Below, piece after piece: positions 34,408-43,580 of a DNA stretch of 64,000 nt. Below the pieces are notes generated by a model. It had not been told where the DNA came from. It was given only the letters and a program-made list of their open reading frames with translations, and did not search any database. Each line of letters opens with the position of its first letter. The first letter of the stretch is position 1. Source of the stretch: Bdellovibrionales bacterium RIFOXYD12_FULL_39_22 (GTDB taxonomy: Bacteria > Bdellovibrionota > Bacteriovoracia > Bacteriovoracales > Bacteriovoracaceae); assembly GCA_001770205.1 (NCBI GenBank), contig MEQL01000040.1:1-64000 (forward strand). Direction: 5' to 3'. Both the position numbers and the translations under genes were made by a program.

Positions 34408-36382
34408 TGACAAAAATAATACTAAGATGACTACAGACGTTAAGGCCTCCCCTCCTGTTGAGGCCTTGGCCAAAATTCCTAAAAAGCAGGGCCCCATTCG
34501 TTGGGGCGCGGTAATTCCCTTCGCGGTAATTGTGGCCTTGCCGACACTCTACTATACCATCTTTTTTGATGCTCATTTTAGAGGGGCCATCGAAAAATAT
34601 GGAAGCAAATTTAATAAAGCACCGGTAACGGTAGGTGATGTTCGAAGTAGTTTTGCCAACGCCTCAATAGAGATCACAAGAGTGGCCGTTACCAACGCAG
34701 AAAAACCGGCCTACTATAGTTTTGTGTTAGGCAAGTTAACGTTCAAAATGAGATGGGATGCATTGCTGCGAGGAAAAATTGTCATAGACGAGGCCTCTTT
34801 AGAAAGGATTGAGATTAATCCGCCCAAAGAGGGAATTGCAAAATCTAAGCGAGAATCACCATTTGATGTAGATTTAATTGCAAGTAGCTATGCCGAAGAT
34901 AGCGGAGTAAAAGGAATGGCCTCGGAGGTTTTGCAAGAAAAGTATGAAGGAAATATTTTGGGTGATTTGGCCGCTATTTTAGATGGAGGTGATCCTCTGG
35001 CCGGATTTAAACCAACTTCGGAAAATTATGAGAGCTTGAAGAAAGTTAAAGAGATTGAGTCGGCGGTGACAGAAAAAGAAATAAAGTGGCAAGAGCGAAT
35101 TTCTAAGCTTCCTACCACTGAGAAAATTGATGAGATGAGCGCCAAACTTAAGGCCATTGATACCAAAAAGTTAAAAAATCCTAAGGATATTAAGGCCGCC
35201 GCCGAAAGCATAAAAGAGGTGGCCGATAACGCTAAGAGTACACTCAAAGTAGTAAAAGATGCCAAAGAGGCTGTGGGCGCTGATCTAAAATATTTTAAAG
35301 AGGGAGTTTCTCAAATTCAAAGCTTGGCCGAAAAAGATTATGAAGAATTAGAGAAACGATTAAAAATTCCCGATATAAATGTGGCAGACTTAGGGACTCA
35401 ACTGTTTAAACGCTACATAATGCAAAAGCTGGCCCCGTATCAGAAATACATAGATATGGTGGACGACTATCTTCCTAAACCCAAGAGAACACCCAAAGAA
35501 ATTTTGGAAAAACCAGCAAGGGGAGTTGGCCGCAACTATAGTTTTGGCCGACAAAATGCTTATCCTCTGTTTTGGTTGCGACATGCGAAAGTTAGCTCTA
35601 CTTCCACTGACTCTGCTTTTAGTGGCGATATCAGTGGTGAGATTAGCAATTTATCTACTGATCAGAAGATATCTGGCCGTCCTATTGAGGTGGCCTTTTC
35701 CGGAGCTTTTCCACAGCAGAAAATTTTGGGCCTCAGTGGACGAGCGACTTTTGATCATACAAAAGAAGTGGCGGTGGAAAGTTTTTTATTTAAAGTAGAT
35801 TCCTATCCGGTGGATACACAGTACATCGTTGATACAAAGGGAATAAAATTTGGATACAAAAAGGCCCTGGGAGAAGCGCAAATAAATGGCACTTTCTCTG
35901 CAGGAAAAATTAATCTAACTTTAAACAATAGTTTGCAAAATGTGGACTATGATGTTTATGCGCAATCAAAAATTTTATTGGATATTCTCAATACTACTGC
36001 AGAAAAAGTGGAGCCTCTAACTATAAATAGCAAAATCAGTGGTGATTTTTCATCTCCTTCCGTTTTAGTAGAATCCAATTTGGCCTCAGCATTAAAGGAC
36101 AGTTTAGGTGAGCAGCTTGATTTGAAAGTGGCAGAAAGTAAGGCGCGAGTGCGTGAAATGGTGGATGCACAAATTGCCGGGCCCAAAAAAGAGTTAGAAG
36201 ATAAGATTGCTAGTTTTTCCTCAAAATATGAGGACAAATTAAAACCCATTGAGGAAAAAACTAATGGGATTTTAAAGTTGGGAGATGAAAAAAAATCTGG
36301 GGCGGGAAAACAGGGTAGTAACGCTGTTAAAAATACCGCGAAGAAACAATTAGGTGGATTGAAAAAGAAACTTAAATTCTAA
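34379..36382 (+). CDS. TIGR03545-family AsmA-like envelope protein
   Basis: 667 residues. An N-terminal cytoplasmic segment (about 1-40), one membrane anchor (about 42-63, AVIPFAVIVALPTLYYTIFF), then a large periplasmic region with beta-rich stretches and a long coiled-coil-like part (about 210-330, many Lys/Glu/Ala). The N-terminal beta segment (APVTVGDVRSSF, LTFKMRWDALLRGKIVIDEA) resembles AsmA/DUF748-like proteins that bridge lipids across the periplasm. Partner of the TIGR03546 gene, overlapping by 29 bp. Lipid-transport role is inference by resemblance. Confidence 0.8.
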   Translation: MQNMTNSMDDDKNNTKMTTDVKASPPVEALAKIPKKQGPIRWGAVIPFAVIVALPTLYYTIFFDAHFRGAIEKYGSKFNKAPVTVGDVRSSFANASIEITRVAVTNAEKPAYYSFVLGKLTFKMRWDALLRGKIVIDEASLERIEINPPKEGIAKSKRESPFDVDLIASSYAEDSGVKGMASEVLQEKYEGNILGDLAAILDGGDPLAGFKPTSENYESLKKVKEIESAVTEKEIKWQERISKLPTTEKIDEMSAKLKAIDTKKLKNPKDIKAAAESIKEVADNAKSTLKVVKDAKEAVGADLKYFKEGVSQIQSLAEKDYEELEKRLKIPDINVADLGTQLFKRYIMQKLAPYQKYIDMVDDYLPKPKRTPKEILEKPARGVGRNYSFGRQNAYPLFWLRHAKVSSTSTDSAFSGDISGEISNLSTDQKISGRPIEVAFSGAFPQQKILGLSGRATFDHTKEVAVESFLFKVDSYPVDTQYIVDTKGIKFGYKKALGEAQINGTFSAGKINLTLNNSLQNVDYDVYAQSKILLDILNTTAEKVEPLTINSKISGDFSSPSVLVESNLASALKDSLGEQLDLKVAESKARVREMVDAQIAGPKKELEDKIASFSSKYEDKLKPIEEKTNGILKLGDEKKSGAGKQGSNAVKNTAKKQLGGLKKKLKF

Positions 36383-36398
36383 TTGAGCGGCCATTTTT

Positions 36399-38036
36399 AT
36401 GGGCATTTTTAAACTACTTCTGGAGAAGCGACTAGGGCCACTTTTTTGGACTCAATTTTTTGGTGCATTTAATGATAACCTTTTTAAAAATGCCTTAATC
36501 ATTTTGATTGCCTATAGCGCATCTGGGGCGAACGCTATAGTTTTGGTGAATATTGCTGCCGGCCTTTTTATTTTACCCTTTTTTATTTTTTCTGCCTTTG
36601 CCGGCCAATTGACAGATAAGCTAGAAAAATCTTGGATTATCAGACAAACTAAAGTTTTAGAAATTATTATCATGCTTTTAGCGGCCTTAGGATTTTATCT
36701 AGAAAATAATGAATATCTTATTTTTGTGCTATTTCTTATGGGGGCGCAGTCAGCATTTTTTGGCCCCGCTAAATATAGTATTTTGCCCCAACATTTAAAA
36801 CCAGAAGAACTAATGAGCGGAAATGCGCTGGTGGAGATGGGAACTTTCTTGGCAATTTTGCTGGGAACAGTGGCCGGAGGAGTTTTGATCTCTATTCCTC
36901 AGCGCGGCCCGTTTTGGGTTTCTCTGGGACTGGTGGCCGTTGCAGTTTTGGGTTGGCTTGCAAGTTTGAATGTTCCGGAGGCCAAGGCACCTAATCCCTC
37001 TTTGCAAATAAAATACAATCCGATGGTAGAGACTTTTAAAAATATGCGTGATTTGGCAGATAATCGCTTTGTTTTCATTGCGATCATGGCAATTTCCTGG
37101 TTTTGGTTTTTTGGATATTTTTATTTGGCACAGTTTCCTTCTTATACCAAAGAGATTTTAGGGGGAGATGAGCATATCGTTACGTTGTTACTTACCATTT
37201 TTTCCATTGGGATTGGCCTGGGGTCTTGGTTATGTGAGCGCCTATCCAACAAGCTAATTGAGTTGGGGCTAGTTCCTATCGGGGCCTTAGGACTTACTAT
37301 TTTTTCCATTGATATTTACCTGGCCCGGCCAGTGGCGGCAGATAATCTAGCGGCCCTCATCTCGATTTCTGAATTTTTAAGTGTTGGCGCGAATTATCGC
37401 CTTATCTTAGATCTTATTTTAGTTGGATTATTTGGTGGTTTTTTTATTGTTCCTCTGTATGCTGCAATTCAAGAACGGGGTGATCGCACTCGACTTTCTA
37501 GGCAAGTGGCCAGCAATAATATCTACAATGCACTTTTTATGGTAGGGGCCGCGATCTGCGCTATGATATTGGCCAAGTTTTCTATCACTATACCGCAGAT
37601 GTTTGTTATTATGGCCGTGACAAATTTAGTTGCACTTTTTCTGCTAGTTTTATCACTTCCTGAATTTGCCTTGCGTACCCAATTGTGGTTTTTGTATCGT
37701 TGGCCGAAAGAAAACAAAGAAAACAAAGAAAATCAAAGAAAATATGTGCTAAAAGAAGAGCTACTCAATGTAGTAATACTTCCATCTTCTTCCCAAGATA
37801 GAAACGCATGGGGAAATACAGTCTATCACTTAAGACAGAGGGCCGTTTTATGGGTGCCACAACTACCACTGCTTTATCGACTCTTTGGACGTAGTGGGCG
37901 AGATTATATTTTATATGAAGAAGAGATATCTCGGGCCTTAAGTGATCCTCATACGGTGTTGGTAATTGATCAAATGTTGTGGGATAAACATTCCCCGGCA
38001 ATTTTAAAATTCTCTCCATCTCTAAATATTTTATAA
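36399..38036 (+). CDS. LplT-like MFS transporter with C-terminal tail
   Basis: 545 residues. The MFS part (about 1-425, 10-12 helices) starts LGPLFWTQFFGAFNDNLFKN, the hallmark of lysophospholipid flippases LplT and of the N-terminal half of Aas fusions. A charged linker with KEN repeats (about 437-447) follows, then a soluble tail of about 100 residues (EEEISRALSDPHTVLVIDQ). In Aas proteins an acyltransferase follows; here the tail is much shorter and shows no HxxxxD motif, so it is not an acyltransferase. Likely flips lysophospholipids inward. Follows the TIGR03545 gene after 16 bp. Confidence 0.85.
   Translation: MGIFKLLLEKRLGPLFWTQFFGAFNDNLFKNALIILIAYSASGANAIVLVNIAAGLFILPFFIFSAFAGQLTDKLEKSWIIRQTKVLEIIIMLLAALGFYLENNEYLIFVLFLMGAQSAFFGPAKYSILPQHLKPEELMSGNALVEMGTFLAILLGTVAGGVLISIPQRGPFWVSLGLVAVAVLGWLASLNVPEAKAPNPSLQIKYNPMVETFKNMRDLADNRFVFIAIMAISWFWFFGYFYLAQFPSYTKEILGGDEHIVTLLLTIFSIGIGLGSWLCERLSNKLIELGLVPIGALGLTIFSIDIYLARPVAADNLAALISISEFLSVGANYRLILDLILVGLFGGFFIVPLYAAIQERGDRTRLSRQVASNNIYNALFMVGAAICAMILAKFSITIPQMFVIMAVTNLVALFLLVLSLPEFALRTQLWFLYRWPKENKENKENQRKYVLKEELLNVVILPSSSQDRNAWGNTVYHLRQRAVLWVPQLPLLYRLFGRSGRDYILYEEEISRALSDPHTVLVIDQMLWDKHSPAILKFSPSLNIL
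37707..37733 (+). repeat. 9-bp tandem repeat encoding Lys-Glu-Asn
   Basis: Three in-frame units of AAAGAAAAC (last AAAGAAAAT) followed by a one-base-shifted partial unit to 37743, located in the linker between transporter and tail. Confidence 0.8.
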
Positions 38037-38041
38037 AAAAT

Positions 38042-38061
38042 GGGGAGCAAAAAAGCTCCCC
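38042..38061 (-). terminator. Intrinsic terminator (minus strand)
   Basis: GGGGAGC, 6-nt loop, GCTCCCC. On the minus strand the stem is followed by ATTTTTTATAAAA, so it terminates the barrel gene at 38094; it may also halt plus-strand reading from the transporter. Confidence 0.8.
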
Positions 38062-38093
38062 GCGAGATAACAAAAGTTTAAAAATTATCTTAT

Positions 38094-38933
38094 TTAGAAG
38101 GCGGCCAAGGAGATGTTCATCCCATAAGTGGCCATTTCTGGATATTTGGTGATGTCTCCTTTGAAGGCCTTGCCGGGAGAGGCCGAAAAGGGAAACGCAT
38201 CAGCAAAGAGTGATGCCGAAACATTGGCCGAAAGGGCATAATCTATAGAAGGAATTAAGCGTAATGCTTGGTAGTAGTCTGGTGAAGCTTTGTCTTTTAC
38301 ATTGTACAATACCACTGCTGCTCCAGCAGATAATTTGTTGGTGAGGGAAATTGAAGGCGCGGCCTGTAGCACAATATAATTTTCATCACTGCCTCCGGCC
38401 ACGCGGGCAAATTGATAGAAGGCAGCGCCCCCACTCATACTTAGTATGCCCATAGAACGCGACAGGCCAACTGCGACTTTAGCATATCCTGCCAAACCAT
38501 CGGCCTTTTGAGTGGCCTCTGAAGGAGTTGCACTAACAGTTAGCGAGGCCCCCATATTAACGCCATGCTTATCTTGTTTTAAGATTCCAGAATGGCCATA
38601 TTTTATAAAGGATTCAGAAAAATTAGTTTTTCCGGGTGCGCCGGTGGGATCGGATTTATAGTTAACTTCATTGTACCAGCTTAAACTATCACTTTTGGTT
38701 AGTTTATATCCCAAGGTAGTGGCCAAGGTATTTCTAAAAGATTCTGGCCTCTTGTTGCCCAATGCATAAGCGCGAACTTCATTATCAACGGATAAGCTAA
38801 AAGATGTTTTTTGTAAAAGATGTCTTAAGTTTGAGATGCTAGTGCCACTGCTGGTGGCCGTAGATGAAGAAGTTGATGCGAGTGCCAACGAAGAGAGCGA
38901 GAGCGAAAAAAGTAGTGTGTTAAAAAGTTTCAT
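38094..38933 (-). CDS. Outer-membrane beta-barrel protein, family unknown
   Basis: 279 residues from ATG 38933, which is preceded by GGGGGAATC and starts the signal peptide MKLFNTLLFSLSLSSLALA; a longer frame from 39041 lacks these. After a Ser/Thr-rich stretch (STSSSTATSSGTSISN), strands with alternating hydrophobic residues run to a C-terminal Phe (YGMNISLAAF), a barrel signature. Overall character resembles small Bdellovibrio porin-like proteins. No assignable substrate. Monocistronic with its own terminator. Confidence 0.72.
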   Translation of the reverse strand: MKLFNTLLFSLSLSSLALASTSSSTATSSGTSISNLRHLLQKTSFSLSVDNEVRAYALGNKRPESFRNTLATTLGYKLTKSDSLSWYNEVNYKSDPTGAPGKTNFSESFIKYGHSGILKQDKHGVNMGASLTVSATPSEATQKADGLAGYAKVAVGLSRSMGILSMSGGAAFYQFARVAGGSDENYIVLQAAPSISLTNKLSAGAAVVLYNVKDKASPDYYQALRLIPSIDYALSANVSASLFADAFPFSASPGKAFKGDITKYPEMATYGMNISLAAF

Positions 38934-39103
38934 GATTCCCCCTGTATTTTTGTTGTTATCCAATTTGGTAAATCCCCGGGATGAAACTAAGCAAGTGATG
39001 TGCCAACAAAATTGCAAAAAATTTTGCAAAAACGTTCTCAAATGGTGTCACAATATATTTTTTGCTGCGGAGTGCGGTGCGAGTTGGGAACAGTTCTCTG
39101 AAG

Positions 39104-40285
39104 CTAGTTTTTCATTGTAAGAAAATGACAGATCGTCTTAATGCCACCATTTTTGAAACGCAGTTTTTCATGAAGGTAGTTGATGACTGGCGGTAGTTGG
39201 TATTCTGCTGGAAAAATGATTGCCGCTCTTTGTGGATGGAATTTTTCAATAACAGTTTTAACGATAGAGTCAAAATAATTTTGGAGATTGCTCTCATTAA
39301 CTTGGAGACGTTCGTTGTAAGGAGGATTAACAAAAACTATATTGTGTCCACTTATGGGCGGTGTCATATTGACAGCAAAGAGATCTTCTTTTTGGAAAGT
39401 TACGTTTTGAAATCTACCATCAGCATTTAAAAGGGAGAAATTTTTTATGGCGCACTCAACTGTTTTTTTTTGGATATCTGTTCCGTGCAGAGAAGAAAAA
39501 GAAAAGGCCAAACAGCACTCATTGGCCAGAGAGATGTTTTTATCAGATACAATAGGAAGGCCGCGGTATGCAAATGGCCGCTTATCATTTATCTCACAAA
39601 AAAAGAGCGCTTCACAAATAGAAGTACCACTTCCACACATGGGATCTATAAAGTTATAGTGCTGACTTTTATCTAACGGGGATAGGAGTTTATAGATTAG
39701 TCCGGCCGCTAGATTTTCGCGAATTGGTGCTTCGGCCGTGAATTGACGATAAAAACGTTTATGTAGATTTTCTCCTGAGCTGTTGATACTGATGGTGCAG
39801 TCATCATTGTGTATGCGTACAAAAATTTCTTGTTGGCCGGCGGCCTGTGTCTGGGCCTGTGCTTTTTTACTTGGGGGATTCGCTTTGAAGTAGCAGGCGA
39901 TTCCTTCCAGTAGGGCCTTTTCTATTTTTTTTGTGTGCATAAGACGAGAGCTGGTGGCAGAGATATTAGCGTGGATATTATTGTTGGTTATAAAGTCAAC
40001 CCATCTAATTTTGCAAATTTTATTGTATAATTTGGGGTAGTCTCGGCACTTGAAATTGGCGATGCGAAGGAGGATACGGTTGGGGATTTTTAAAAGATGA
40101 TTTAAGGCCAGGCCCTCTAATAGAGGTGCTGAAAAAGAAAAACCTCCAGTATCGAGTATAGTTTTAGGAGGAGCTTTAGCGAAGTAGTTTTGAAATTTTT
40201 CCCTAAATTCGGCCATTGCCAACTTTTCAAAATCAAGCGGGGTGCTGATGAAAAAAAGATTTTCATTAATTTCATTTTTTAGCAT
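39104..40285 (-). CDS. RlmL-like RNA (guanine-N2) methyltransferase
   Basis: 393 residues. N-terminal THUMP-like region (about 50-165), then a class I methyltransferase domain of the UPF0020 type: FIDPMCGSGTSICEALFF (SAM loop, about 215-232) and the catalytic motif VFVNPPYNERL (about 320-330). This family methylates N2 of guanine in 23S rRNA (RlmL N-terminal half) or tRNA. Single-module size, not fused to an RlmK domain. Divergent from the RsmI-like gene, with only 35 bp between the start codons. Confidence 0.85.
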   Translation of the reverse strand: MLKNEINENLFFISTPLDFEKLAMAEFREKFQNYFAKAPPKTILDTGGFSFSAPLLEGLALNHLLKIPNRILLRIANFKCRDYPKLYNKICKIRWVDFITNNNIHANISATSSRLMHTKKIEKALLEGIACYFKANPPSKKAQAQTQAAGQQEIFVRIHNDDCTISINSSGENLHKRFYRQFTAEAPIRENLAAGLIYKLLSPLDKSQHYNFIDPMCGSGTSICEALFFCEINDKRPFAYRGLPIVSDKNISLANECCLAFSFSSLHGTDIQKKTVECAIKNFSLLNADGRFQNVTFQKEDLFAVNMTPPISGHNIVFVNPPYNERLQVNESNLQNYFDSIVKTVIEKFHPQRAAIIFPAEYQLPPVINYLHEKLRFKNGGIKTICHFLTMKN

Positions 40286-40320
40286 AGATCATCTTGCCAA
40301 ATAATGGTGTAAAATACAAT

Positions 40321-41055
40321 ATGAGAAAAATGGCCGGAAAATTAACACTAATTCCTACTCCGATTGATGAAGAGACTCCGCTGGATTCGGCCGCGCGCAC
40401 TCTTTTACTTTCTGCTTTTGAAAAAGAGAGAGAGAAATCTATTTTTGCCATTGAAGATATTAGGCCTGGCCGTCGTCGTTGGTTGCGATTTGGTTTGCCA
40501 CGAGAGGCCGTTGATAATCTAGTGCAATACAATGAACATACTAGAGAGAAAGAGAGTGGCCGTCTGATTGAACTAATGCAGCAGGGGATGAATGTTTATC
40601 TAATGAGTGATGGCGGCCTTCCGGCCTTTTGTGATCCTGGCCAGGAGTTAGTGGCCCTTTGCCATCACCATAAAATTAAAGTAACCGCCTCTTCTTTTGC
40701 TAATTCCACCCTCTTGGCCTTAGCGCTATCGGGTTTTTCTCATAAAAAGTTTGTTTTCGAAGGGTTTTTGTCGGCCAAAAAAGAGGAGCGTTTTGGGGAA
40801 TTGGAGCGCTTATGCAAAGATAAACGGACAATCATCCTGATGGACACCCCCTATCGCTTAAAACAGCTATTAGAAGATCTATCTCTTGCCTTGGAGAAGC
40901 AGGGCCAACCAGATCGCAGAGTTTTTTTGGCCTTGGATTTAAATGCGGCCAATGAAGCACTTTACCTTGGAACTGTCGAGGCCTTACGTGCCGGCATTAA
41001 TTATGAGAAAAGAGAGTTTATTTTGGTTCTTGATTGTCTAAGACCGTTTCCTTAA
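40321..41055 (+). CDS. RsmI-like tetrapyrrole-methylase-fold SAM methyltransferase
   Basis: 244 residues from ATG 40321 (a later ATG at 40330 or a TTG at 40294 are alternatives; no clear ribosome-binding site). The core (LTLIPTPIDEETP, LMSDGGLPAFCDPG, LALSGFSHKKFVFEGFL, IILMDTPYRL) is the RsmI/TP-methylase fold; RsmI 2'-O-methylates C1402 of 16S rRNA. This is a shorter paralogue type lacking RsmI's C-terminal extension, annotated only as SAM-dependent methyltransferase in related genomes. Target not deducible. Confidence 0.78.
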   Translation: MRKMAGKLTLIPTPIDEETPLDSAARTLLLSAFEKEREKSIFAIEDIRPGRRRWLRFGLPREAVDNLVQYNEHTREKESGRLIELMQQGMNVYLMSDGGLPAFCDPGQELVALCHHHKIKVTASSFANSTLLALALSGFSHKKFVFEGFLSAKKEERFGELERLCKDKRTIILMDTPYRLKQLLEDLSLALEKQGQPDRRVFLALDLNAANEALYLGTVEALRAGINYEKREFILVLDCLRPFP

Positions 41056-41175
41056 ATCAAAGATTTACCTTACAGTATAAGAGCTCTATTTAGTAATTTG
41101 TGCCCTTATTTATAATTACATTATTTCAAAGGTAGTGACTTTTGATTTTTGCTCAGTTATCAACTTCTTTGCTTT

Positions 41176-42243
41176 ATGAAATCAAAAAAAGTTATAAAGA
41201 GAAAAGAGGATCATCTTGATCTGGCCAAAAAGGCACAGCTTTTTGCTGATTTGGCCGATGGCCGTTTTGATTATGAACCGCTTTTTTCTGCCCATCCCTC
41301 TCTTCAACAGTGTAAGACAGATTTATCTGTTAACTTTCTAGGTAAACAACTTATGGCCCCTCTCTGGATTTCGAGTATGACTGGAGGAGGGAAAAAATCA
41401 GGCCAGATTAATGGACGATTGGCAGAAGTTGCCTCTGAGTTTGGCCTGGGAATGGGATTAGGCTCTTGTCGTCAACTTTTGGAAAAAAATTGTGCAAAAA
41501 AGGTTTGGAACGATTTTGATTTTCGCCCAATTATTGGCGCGAAACTTCCCTTTTTTGCCAATCTGGGAATTGCACAGATTGAAAAGATGCTAAAAGAGGG
41601 CCAGACTGAGCGGATTTATGAATTGATCGATAAGCTTTCTGCTGATGGACTGATTATTCATATAAATCCCTTACAGGAGTGGCTGCAGCCAGAAGGTGAT
41701 AGGTTAGAAAAATCTCCTCTGGAGACACTACAAATTTTTCTCAAAGGTGCCCCCTTTCCGGTTATTGTTAAAGAGGTTGGCCAGGGGTTTGGGCCGGCGT
41801 CTTTACAGGCATTGATACAACTGCCATTGGCCGCCATTGAATTTGCGGCCTTCGGCGGTACTAATTTTTCGCTTTTAGAGTCACTACGTCGCAGACATCA
41901 GGGCCCAATTTCTACTTTGAATCCGCTATGCTTGGTTGGACATAGTGCCAGTGAAATGGTAGAAAATACGGGAAAATTAGTTGTTAAGTTAAAAGAGCTT
42001 GCCCTATGCCGCAATTTTATTGTTTCTGGTGGGATTAGCAATTATTTGGATGGGTATTTTTTTACTTCCAAACTAGAGCAGGCAGTCGGCCATCCAGTGC
42101 TTTATGGGCAGGCGGCGGCCTTTTTAGAGATGGCAACGGTTTCTTATAAGCAATTGAAAGTCTATGTCGCAAAACAGGTGCAGGGATTAATGATGGCCCG
42201 CAATTTTTTAAAAATAAAGTCATCTGCGGGAGAGGTATTGTGA
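41176..42243 (+). CDS. fni: Isopentenyl-diphosphate delta-isomerase, type 2
   Basis: 355 residues from ATG 41176; a TTG at 41149 would add nine residues. FMN-dependent enzyme interconverting IPP and DMAPP, the last step before prenyl chain building. RKEDHL at the start, MTGGGKKSGQINGRLAEVA, GLGSCRQLL, HINPLQEW (about 168-175) and FPVIVKEVGQGFG match the family; the flavin-binding GGTN and GGISN..DG near the end are kept. Heads the mevalonate operon and its stop overlaps the GTG start of the reductase (GTGA). Confidence 0.95.
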   Translation: MKSKKVIKRKEDHLDLAKKAQLFADLADGRFDYEPLFSAHPSLQQCKTDLSVNFLGKQLMAPLWISSMTGGGKKSGQINGRLAEVASEFGLGMGLGSCRQLLEKNCAKKVWNDFDFRPIIGAKLPFFANLGIAQIEKMLKEGQTERIYELIDKLSADGLIIHINPLQEWLQPEGDRLEKSPLETLQIFLKGAPFPVIVKEVGQGFGPASLQALIQLPLAAIEFAAFGGTNFSLLESLRRRHQGPISTLNPLCLVGHSASEMVENTGKLVVKLKELALCRNFIVSGGISNYLDGYFFTSKLEQAVGHPVLYGQAAAFLEMATVSYKQLKVYVAKQVQGLMMARNFLKIKSSAGEVL

Positions 42244-43580
42244 CAAATTTTTCCGGTTTTTCAAAATTATCTAAAGAACAAAAAATTTCGCTCCTTTCAA
42301 ACCATTTTATTTCCGCAAAAAGCAATACAGAAATGGCCTCACTGTTGAATGGTTTTTGTCACGCAGATAAAAAGATTCAAGAGTTATTTGATAAATTTAG
42401 TGAAAATACTATTTCTAATTACCATTTTCCTTACGGTGTAGTACCGGATTTATGGATGAATGGAAAATCTTATTGTGTTCCTATGGCCATCGAAGAGAGT
42501 TCCGTGGTGGCAGCTGCCAATAAGAGTGCGAAGTTTTGGCGCGCACGAGGTGGTTTTCATAGTGAGATTATTTCTACTACTAAAATTGGGCAAGTTCATC
42601 TGCTTTGGCACGGAGAGTCTTCTCGTCTATTTTCTTTTTTTGAGAGAATTAAAAGTTCGTTGATAGTTGAAGTTGCTCCGCTAATAAAAAATATGGAGTT
42701 GCGAGGTGGCGGAATTTTAGGGATGACGTTGGTAGACAAGACCCAAGAAGAGGCCGGCTATTATCAAATTTTTGTCACCTTTGATACGCGTGATGCTATG
42801 GGGGCCAACTTTATTAATTCTGTTTTAGAAAATTTGGCCAGAAATTTCAAGGCCCAACTGGAGCAGGCCGAGGAATTAAGTGAAGTAGAGCGAGATGTCG
42901 ATATTATTATGTCGATATTATCCAACTATACGCCGGAATGTTTAGTACAAACTTATGTGGAATGTAAGATTGAAGAGCTGCATGATAATAAATTGGAGAT
43001 GGATGCGCTGGAGTTTGCCCATAAATTTCAGATGGCCTGCAAAATTGCTAAGCTGGATGTTTATCGAGCGGTGACACATAATAAGGGAATTTTTAATGGG
43101 ATTGATGCGGTGGTGTTGGCCACCGGAAATGATTTTCGGGCCGTAGAAGCTGCCGGCCATGCTTATGCGGCCCGCGATGGGCAATATCGAGGATTGACCG
43201 ATGTCATCATTGACAATGGTATTTTTAGATTCACTCTAACGATTCCTTTGAGCGTTGGAACGGTGGGAGGACTCACCTCCTTGCATCCTCTGGCCGCACT
43301 CTCGCTGGAAATGTTAGGAAGGCCTTCGGCCAATGAGCTGATGATGATTACCTCGGCGATTGGTTTAGCACAAAATTTTGGGGCATTAAGATCTTTGGTC
43401 ACAACAGGTATTCAAAAAGGCCATATGAAAATGCATTTGATTAATATTTTAAATCAATTGCAGGCCGGGCGTGCCGAGAGCGAAGCGGCCTGTAGTTATT
43501 TTGCTGATAAAGTTATCTCTTTTAGTGATGTTCGCAATTTTTTGAAAAATGATATGCGGAGAGAAACGAATGTTAATTAA
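42240..43580 (+). CDS. mvaA: HMG-CoA reductase (class II-like)
   Basis: 446 residues, GTG start. Reduces HMG-CoA to mevalonate with two NAD(P)H. Catalytic residues seen: Glu in PMAIEESSVVAAANKSAK, Lys in THNKGIFNGIDAVVLATGND, Asp in TFDTRDAMGAN, and the flexible-lid His in QKGHMKMHL. Length and the spacing of these motifs fit class II (Pseudomonas mevalonii-type) enzymes. No membrane domain. Overlaps both neighbours, so translation is coupled through the operon. No HMG-CoA synthase gene is in the window, whereas an HMG-CoA-producing leucine operon lies 5 kb away. Confidence 0.95.
   Translation: MTNFSGFSKLSKEQKISLLSNHFISAKSNTEMASLLNGFCHADKKIQELFDKFSENTISNYHFPYGVVPDLWMNGKSYCVPMAIEESSVVAAANKSAKFWRARGGFHSEIISTTKIGQVHLLWHGESSRLFSFFERIKSSLIVEVAPLIKNMELRGGGILGMTLVDKTQEEAGYYQIFVTFDTRDAMGANFINSVLENLARNFKAQLEQAEELSEVERDVDIIMSILSNYTPECLVQTYVECKIEELHDNKLEMDALEFAHKFQMACKIAKLDVYRAVTHNKGIFNGIDAVVLATGNDFRAVEAAGHAYAARDGQYRGLTDVIIDNGIFRFTLTIPLSVGTVGGLTSLHPLAALSLEMLGRPSANELMMITSAIGLAQNFGALRSLVTTGIQKGHMKMHLINILNQLQAGRAESEAACSYFADKVISFSDVRNFLKNDMRRETNVN

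Noticed and set aside
36399-38036. Full Aas-type flippase-acyltransferase fusion
   Set aside because: The protein ends about 100 residues after the transporter and lacks the acyltransferase HxxxxD motif.
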